This document shows, piece by piece, positions 6,501 through 8,669 of a stretch of DNA of 8,669 bases. A program made the translations under genes and the position numbers. Under the pieces are notes generated by a model. It worked only from the letters and a program-made list of their open reading frames with translations, was not told the DNA's origin and searched no databases. The stretch's first letter is position 1. Each line of letters opens with the position of its first letter. The DNA comes from Candidatus Solibacter sp. (GTDB taxonomy: Bacteria > Acidobacteriota > Terriglobia > Bryobacterales > Bryobacteraceae): the NCBI GenBank assembly GCA_017883345.1, contig JADGNT010000168.1:1-8669 (forward strand). Direction: 5' to 3'.

Positions 6501-6860
6501 GACACCGCGGGTACCGGTCTCAGCAACCAGCGGCCGAACGTGATTGGCGACTGGCATGGCCCCACGCGCACGCAGTTCCTGACGCCCGCGGCGTTCGCCA
6601 CCCCAACCGCCGGTACCTTCGGCAACCTGGGAGCCTTTGCCATTTTCTACCCGTTCTTCAACAACTGGGACGTGTCGCTGCAGAAGACCTTCCGCGTCAC
6701 CGAGCGTTTCCACGCCGCGTTCCGGGCGGAGTTCTTCAACACGCCCAACCACCTCAGCTATACCGCCGCCTCCACATCGTTCACCAGTTCCACCTTCGGC
6801 CAGATCACCGGCGCGACGGACCCGCGGACGATGGAGTTTGCCCTGCGGCTGACCTTCTAG
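3576..6860 (+). CDS. TonB-dependent receptor, Oar-like, with carboxypeptidase-regulatory-like domain
   Basis: A 1094-aa outer-membrane beta-barrel protein predicted to import an unidentified large substrate (often glycan or siderophore-like in this family) using TonB energy. Residues 1-18 are a signal peptide (LVTAILSLLVASLSWS). About 24-108 form an Ig-like carboxypeptidase-regulatory domain (ISGLVQDLSGSVVPNVTVTV, ESGSYLVSNLPIGTYEI). About 115-250 form the plug, with LNGRNFPQLLQLLPGV and the family stretch PDAIAEFKV through RGGTKEFHGG (about 214-253). The barrel fills the rest, with many alternating aromatic strands, and ends MEFALRLTF, a C-terminal Phe typical of barrel assembly signals. The length fits acidobacterial Oar-like receptors, which are usually 1000-1200 aa. 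No partner SusD or periplasmic binding gene is next to it. The ligand cannot be told from sequence. The divergent membrane protein may regulate it. Confidence 0.93.
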   Translation: MKLVTAILSLLVASLSWSQTVTSQEISGLVQDLSGSVVPNVTVTVKNVETGFTRTAQANESGSYLVSNLPIGTYEISAEVKGFKKFITTGVVLNVNSKVSANIRLEVGNITESVTVAADAAQVETASGEVGRLVTGEQATNIQLNGRNFPQLLQLLPGVSTTFSSGFGLFGGYGVSNSSQSINGSRTDTFSWNLDGADNKDNGGGGNNFVNINPDAIAEFKVLTTNYSAEYGYSAGAVVNIAIRGGTKEFHGGAYEYLRNNAIQARAYNANIKPELRYNNFGFNLGGPAFIPKKFNVTREKFFFFAGVDFKRLRQGAVNTWTVPVRDQLNGDFSALGSAKYPKDPQTGAVFPGGLIPKTRFSPNSYRLLQNYPAPNFTGSGGNFVFPTVAPLTTNQYILKGDYNVNSKNQISVHWLRDYYVSLQNLTNLALYERHIPGINAAAHWTYVANASTVNSVQFAYTGNVILEKVGIRPNPVFVTDFTRKGEGVNYPLIYNAAEFIPSIAVSGYNGLSVTPLNFDNFNRIFQWKDDFSKLMGSHNVKAGILAMRSRKNQDNVPGINGSFAFSTSAANTTTNALADAELGNFYTYTEAGSFRQGWYRFTQIEPYVQDDWKVNNRLTLNLGLRWAYMQPQYSALNNTSAFLPQYFNPAKAPQIVRSSGAIVPNTGDPYNGLVLGGSGFPDTAKGRVPVASDPAVLALFHGLPAGTAQTYNATWAPRLGFAWDVTGHQNTVVRGGAGMFYERIEGNFLFSAVNNPPFIQQSTVYNGNVENPAGATLQTFPATINNSHYLDMKVPRTINWSLGMQQKLSKDMMLDVAYVGSSAANLSYQQDINQLRAGTLQANPGANANALRPYPGYADIYEYMTGANFIYNSLQVQFKKQMAGGGMFNVAYTWSKARTDANGYNYQPMDSYNLRGDWGPSNYNRNHILVLSYVYPLPFWKVGREWYKVGFGGWQVSGVITLQTGVPFNVTIPTDTAGTGLSNQRPNVIGDWHGPTRTQFLTPAAFATPTAGTFGNLGAFAIFYPFFNNWDVSLQKTFRVTERFHAAFRAEFFNTPNHLSYTAASTSFTSSTFGQITGATDPRTMEFALRLTF

Positions 6861-6873
6861 GCTGTCCGTGAGG

Positions 6874-6902
6874 AGGCGCCCGCTGGATTCCGCCGGGCGC
6901 CT
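6874..6902 (+). terminator. Hairpin terminator candidate after the receptor gene
   Basis: AGGCGCCCG (6874-6882) pairs perfectly with CGGGCGCCT (6894-6902) across an 11-base loop, beginning 13 bases after the receptor stop. Only three T follow, so termination may be partial. The hairpin directly abuts the stop codon of the convergent HEPN gene and may separate both transcripts. Confidence 0.6.
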
Positions 6903-7319
6903 TTACGGCCGCGCCTCCGGCGGCATGCGGGTGAGTATTGCCTCGTAGACAATTCGGGCCACCGCCAGCGCTTGTTCGGCCTCCTCACGTACCGGCTCAT
7001 CGCTCTCGCCAGGATAACGGAACCTCCACGCGTATTCGGTAAGCGGCGCCGCCTGATCGGCGAAGGTTCCCAGCGTGACGTCCAACGCCACGCACTGCCG
7101 GCCAAGTTCCTCAAGGTTGTGCGTTTTCCGAACCGGCACATCGTGCCAGGCGAGGAAAGCTTTCATCGCCTTTTCAGCCGCCTGCTGGGCATGGAACATC
7201 ACATCGCCCCACAGGCCCTCCTCGGGAGCCGAGATCTCATGTGCCGCGGCGCGTAGATCCAGTCCCGCCTTGGAGAGCCACGCCTGAACGTCCTTGATAC
7301 GAGCATCCTCAGGCGACAT
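6903..7319 (-). CDS. HEPN domain protein (partner of MNT nucleotidyltransferase)
   Basis: A 138-aa all-helical HEPN protein, the usual companion of a minimal nucleotidyltransferase and often the toxin in such pairs. The family helix HAQQAAEKAMKAFLAWHDV (about 43-61) is followed by RKTHNLEEL (64-72), then AWRFRYPGE (about 98-105) and a long C-terminal helix, EEAEQALAVARIVYEAIL. This looks like the PF05168-type HEPN family. The HepT-like RX4HXY and the general RX4-6H nuclease motif are not visible; the only nearby arrangement is Arg64-x2-His67. RNase activity is therefore not supported by sequence. The start at 7319 is chosen because AAGGGAGG lies seven bases upstream; a GTG at 7337 is possible but would place that ribosome site inside the gene. 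It overlaps the upstream MNT gene by 11 bp. Confidence 0.85.
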   Translation of the reverse strand: MSPEDARIKDVQAWLSKAGLDLRAAAHEISAPEEGLWGDVMFHAQQAAEKAMKAFLAWHDVPVRKTHNLEELGRQCVALDVTLGTFADQAAPLTEYAWRFRYPGESDEPVREEAEQALAVARIVYEAILTRMPPEARP

Positions 7320-7662
7320 GCAGTGCCCTCCCTTCACGCAGTACCGTGCCCGGAAGCGATGCCTTCAGCAAGCGGCGCTGTTCAAAGTAGGAATGAGTGC
7401 ATACGAGCACATCAGCAGCCGTCCCAATGCCTCGGAGAACTTCGTAGGCCAGCCGGCTCCGCCGGTGTTCCGGGGGAGCATCGTCGGGCACTACAACCAG
7501 CAGGTCGTAGTCGCTGTCCGGGCCGGCGTCGCCCCGGGCGACGGAACCGAAAAGATAGATGCACTCCGGCCGGTATGCTTCGACGAGACGGCGCACCACC
7601 TCGGCCAGAACCGGATCGCCGGCCGTTGGAGTCCTAAAGATCGTGGTGCTCTCGTTCCCCAT
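7309..7662 (-). CDS. MNT-type nucleotidyltransferase (antitoxin-like partner of HEPN)
   Basis: The 117-aa protein has the full minimal-nucleotidyltransferase signature: GSVARGDAG (39-47), SDYDLLVVV (50-58) with the paired catalytic Asp51 and Asp53, and a third acidic position at Asp84 in AADVLVCT. In characterised MNT-HEPN systems such an enzyme transfers AMP to its HEPN partner and so neutralises it; by analogy this one would modify the adjacent HEPN protein in the cytoplasm, although that partner lacks the known Tyr-containing target motif. Start: the ATG at 7662 is preceded by GGAGG at six bases. It is the first gene of a two-gene operon, overlapping HEPN by 11 bp, and is divergent from the higBA-like pair across a shared 157-bp region. 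Confidence 0.9.
   Translation of the reverse strand: MGNESTTIFRTPTAGDPVLAEVVRRLVEAYRPECIYLFGSVARGDAGPDSDYDLLVVVPDDAPPEHRRSRLAYEVLRGIGTAADVLVCTHSYFEQRRLLKASLPGTVLREGRALHVA
7327..7334 (-). promoter_or_regulatory. Ribosome binding site deciding the HEPN start
   Basis: On the minus strand AAGGGAGG lies seven bases before the ATG at 7319, inside the last codons of the MNT gene. It favours 7319 over the GTG at 7337. Confidence 0.7.
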
Positions 7663-7685
7663 GCTTCGCCTCCATCAGTTTGCCA

Positions 7686-7748
7686 CAACTGCCTGAGGTT
7701 GAGCGTCAACCCGAGTTCCTGAGGCGACGCTGGCCCGGCAGGCAGTTG
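7686..7748. repeat. Ten-base inverted repeat spanning the MNT upstream region
   Basis: CAACTGCCTG (7686-7695) and CAGGCAGTTG (7739-7748) are perfect inverted copies separated by 43 bases. They bracket the smaller palindrome at 7697-7711. The arrangement could hold two operators for a looping or cooperative repressor. Confidence 0.45.
7697..7711. promoter_or_regulatory. Palindrome upstream of MNT-HEPN (candidate operator)
   Basis: GGTTGA, three bases, TCAACC: a perfect six-base inverted repeat 35 bases before the MNT start codon. On the minus strand it contains TTGACG, a possible -35 element, so a bound protein could block transcription. No good -10 box is seen at the right distance. Confidence 0.4.
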
Positions 7749-7780
7749 CCTCGAGCGCGTATCCGTGACCGATCACTTAC

Positions 7781-7810
7781 TTGACCACTAAATGCCATGA
7801 ATGGCATAAT
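7781..7810 (+). promoter_or_regulatory. Sigma-70-type promoter of the higBA-like operon
   Basis: TTGACC (7781-7786) and CATAAT (7805-7810) each match the consensus at five of six positions and are 18 bases apart. Transcription would start near 7817, only about three bases before the toxin ATG, so the mRNA should be leaderless or nearly so. Confidence 0.65.
7792..7807. promoter_or_regulatory. Palindromic operator between the -35 and -10 boxes
   Basis: ATGCCAT (7792-7798), two bases, ATGGCAT (7801-7807): a perfect inverted repeat filling the promoter spacer and touching the -10 box. Placement is typical for autorepression by a HigA-type antitoxin, alone or with toxin. Confidence 0.6.
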
Positions 7811-7819
7811 ATGAACTAG

Positions 7820-7826
7820 ATGGCAT
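7820..7826 (+). promoter_or_regulatory. Third operator half-site overlapping the toxin start codon
   Basis: ATGGCAT recurs exactly 19 bases after the same half-site at 7801 and contains the toxin ATG as its first three bases. The spacing is close to two helical turns, so a second dimer could bind on the same DNA face. Confidence 0.4.
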
Positions 7827-8179
7827 GTGACGTGGAGTTCACCGATGAGTTCGGGGACTGGTGGGACCATCTGGCGGCGGAGGAGCAGGCGAGTGTGCGC
7901 GCATACGTGAAACTGCTCGAAGAATACGGCGTGGCGCTCAAGCACCCTTACTGTTCCGGCGTCGAGACTTCCAGGCACGATCACATGCGGGAGTTGCGGG
8001 TCCAGCATGCCGGGCGACCGTATCGTGTACTGTACGCATTCGATCCCCGGCGAACCGCCATCCTGCTAATCGGCGGCGACAAGACCGGAAACGACCGATG
8101 GTATGACACGTTCGTTCCGATGGCGGACAAGATTTACAGCCGCCATCTCGAACAACTCAACACGGAGGGAGACGCATAA
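7820..8179 (+). CDS. higB: HigB/RelE-type toxin (Gp49-like family)
   Basis: A 119-aa toxin-family protein expected to cleave mRNA on the ribosome. Order of motifs: a helical N-terminal half (EEQASVRAYVKLLEEYG), MRELRVQHAGRPYRVLYAFD (56-75), and ILLIGGDKTGNDRWYDTFVP (81-100), the strand plus Lys-containing turn typical of the Gp49 branch of the RelE/ParE superfamily, then a C-terminal helix, ADKIYSRHLEQL. Arg57, Arg60, Arg69 and Lys88 are basic residues in the places expected for RNA contact. No ribosome site precedes the ATG; the predicted transcript start is about three bases away, so leaderless translation is likely. A GTG at 7832 also lacks a ribosome site. Its stop overlaps the antitoxin ATG by one base (TAATG). 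The toxin-first order is the higBA arrangement. Confidence 0.88.
   Translation: MACDVEFTDEFGDWWDHLAAEEQASVRAYVKLLEEYGVALKHPYCSGVETSRHDHMRELRVQHAGRPYRVLYAFDPRRTAILLIGGDKTGNDRWYDTFVPMADKIYSRHLEQLNTEGDA
8164..8170 (+). promoter_or_regulatory. Strong ribosome binding site of the antitoxin gene
   Basis: GGAGGGA lies eight bases before the antitoxin ATG at 8179, within the last codons of the toxin gene. The contrast with the toxin, which has no ribosome site, would favour antitoxin over toxin synthesis. Confidence 0.65.
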
Positions 8180-8499
8180 TGGCGCGCAAGTTCAGGGAAC
8201 TCGAAGCAAGAATGTCGTCCGAGGCGATCACGACCAGCAACGCAATTCACCATCGCCTCAAAGAGTCAATGGCGCTCGAAGAACTACGCGATGCGCTACG
8301 CATGACGCAGCAAGAGCTCGCGCAAACCCTAAACGTGGATCAATCCGCGGTATCCAAGCTCGAACACCGGACCGACATGTACGTCAGCACTCTGCGGCGG
8401 TGCATCGCCGCCATGGGAGGAGAACTTGAAATCCGAGCTAACTTCCCCGAGGGGAGCGTCCGCATCAGCCAGTTCGAACGGCTCGCAGCCGACGAATGA
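8179..8499 (+). CDS. higA: HigA-type XRE-family antitoxin
   Basis: The 106-aa protein holds a Cro/C1-type helix-turn-helix at about residues 35-80: LEELRDALRMTQQELAQTL, then NVDQSAVSKLEHRTDMYVST with recognition helix around Gln55-Leu61, ending LRRCIAAMGGELEI. That last phrase is a family hallmark of antitoxins paired with Gp49-like toxins. It should bind and neutralise the preceding toxin and repress the operon by binding the ATGCCAT/ATGGCAT sites. The N-terminal 30 residues are probably the flexible toxin-contact segment. It is coupled to the toxin by a one-base stop/start overlap and has its own good ribosome site. No hairpin terminator is seen after its stop. Confidence 0.9.
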   Translation: MARKFRELEARMSSEAITTSNAIHHRLKESMALEELRDALRMTQQELAQTLNVDQSAVSKLEHRTDMYVSTLRRCIAAMGGELEIRANFPEGSVRISQFERLAADE

Positions 8500-8570
8500 C
8501 GCCGACTCTTTTGGTGGACGCGACCTAAATCCCAACCTGCCAAACCGCAGGGTCCACTAGCTCCAAGAAC
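8500..8570. other. Intergenic stretch with no clear gene
   Basis: Only a weak inverted repeat is seen here: GTGGAC (8514-8519) with GTCCAC (8552-8557), 32 bases apart. No promoter or terminator can be supported. Confidence 0.3.
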
Positions 8571-8669
8571 TCATAATGGCAGCCACTCCAATCGGTCTTC
8601 CCATTCCGATGCTTCCGATGCCAGCCAAATCAGTAGGAGTTCGTCGATTGCCGTCCCAACATCAAGGCT
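8571..8669 (-). CDS. Possible C-terminus of an unidentified protein (partial)
   Basis: Reading leftward from the right edge, one minus-strand frame is open for 32 codons to a TGA at 8571-8573. The residues include AIDELLLIWLASEASEWEDR and end EWLPL, an acidic amphipathic helix with three Trp, which looks protein-like. Codon third positions are only weakly GC-rich, and the plus strand is also open here (ATG at 8575), so coding status is uncertain. No family is recognised. Confidence 0.25.
   Translation of the reverse strand, partial: SLDVGTAIDELLLIWLASEASEWEDRLEWLPL

Noticed and set aside
4842..6752. 636-codon open frame antisense to the receptor gene
   Set aside because: It lies fully opposite a well-recognised receptor, its product is Val/Gly/Arg-rich without any family motif, and long antisense frames are expected opposite GC-rich genes.
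7294..7722. 142-codon plus-strand frame opposite MNT
   Set aside because: The minus strand carries an intact nucleotidyltransferase signature with a good ribosome site; this frame has neither.
7706..8008. 100-codon minus-strand frame across the divergent region and the toxin gene
   Set aside because: It covers the higBA promoter and the start of a recognised toxin and has no family features.
8514..8557. GTGGAC/GTCCAC inverted repeat after the antitoxin gene as a terminator
   Set aside because: Only six pairs with a 32-base loop and no T-run.
1..8669. CRISPR array, tRNA, insertion sequence or integrase
   Set aside because: No regularly spaced repeats, cloverleaf, transposase motifs or terminal inverted repeats with target duplications were seen.

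Overview
The window is GC-rich and densely coding. It looks like accessory chromosome from an Acidobacteriota member, most likely Solibacter/Bryobacterales-like. This is inferred from protein character: a very large Oar-type TonB-dependent receptor with an N-terminal carboxypeptidase-regulatory-like domain, and a membrane protein with the winged-helix-like N-terminal domain typical of that phylum. No rRNA, tRNA, insertion sequence, integrase or CRISPR array is visible.

Left part (1-3358, all minus strand). A desaturase-like gene is cut off by the left edge (1-104). Reading leftward from 3358 there is a one-pass membrane protein with an OmpR/CadC-like N-terminal domain, then a 77-aa helical protein, a KpsF/KdsD-type arabinose-5-phosphate isomerase (SIS plus two CBS domains), a DUF4160 protein and a DUF2442 protein. 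The last four are packed with gaps of 16 bp, 5 bp and a 17-bp overlap, so they probably form one transcript. The isomerase would feed Kdo/lipopolysaccharide synthesis. DUF4160/DUF2442 is a recurrent small pair of unknown function, suspected to be toxin-antitoxin-like.

Middle (3359-6902). A 217-bp divergent intergenic region carries a candidate promoter, a long bulged inverted repeat and a 9-bp direct repeat. It leads into the 1094-aa TonB-dependent outer-membrane receptor on the plus strand. The receptor gene ends in a GC-rich hairpin that abuts the convergent HEPN gene.

Right part (6903-8669). Two small two-gene modules lie back to back: MNT nucleotidyltransferase + HEPN (minus strand, 11-bp overlap) and HigB-like toxin + HigA-like antitoxin (plus strand, TAATG overlap). 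They share a 157-bp divergent regulatory region with several inverted repeats. The higBA promoter is strong and lies so close to the toxin ATG that the mRNA is predicted to be leaderless, and an operator half-site overlaps the start codon. A possible partial reading frame enters from the right edge.

The most interesting points are the possible membrane-anchored regulator divergent from the receptor, the isomerase joined to a DUF4160/DUF2442 pair, the altered active-site motifs of the isomerase, and the leaderless, operator-overlapped toxin start. All functions are inferred from sequence recognition alone.
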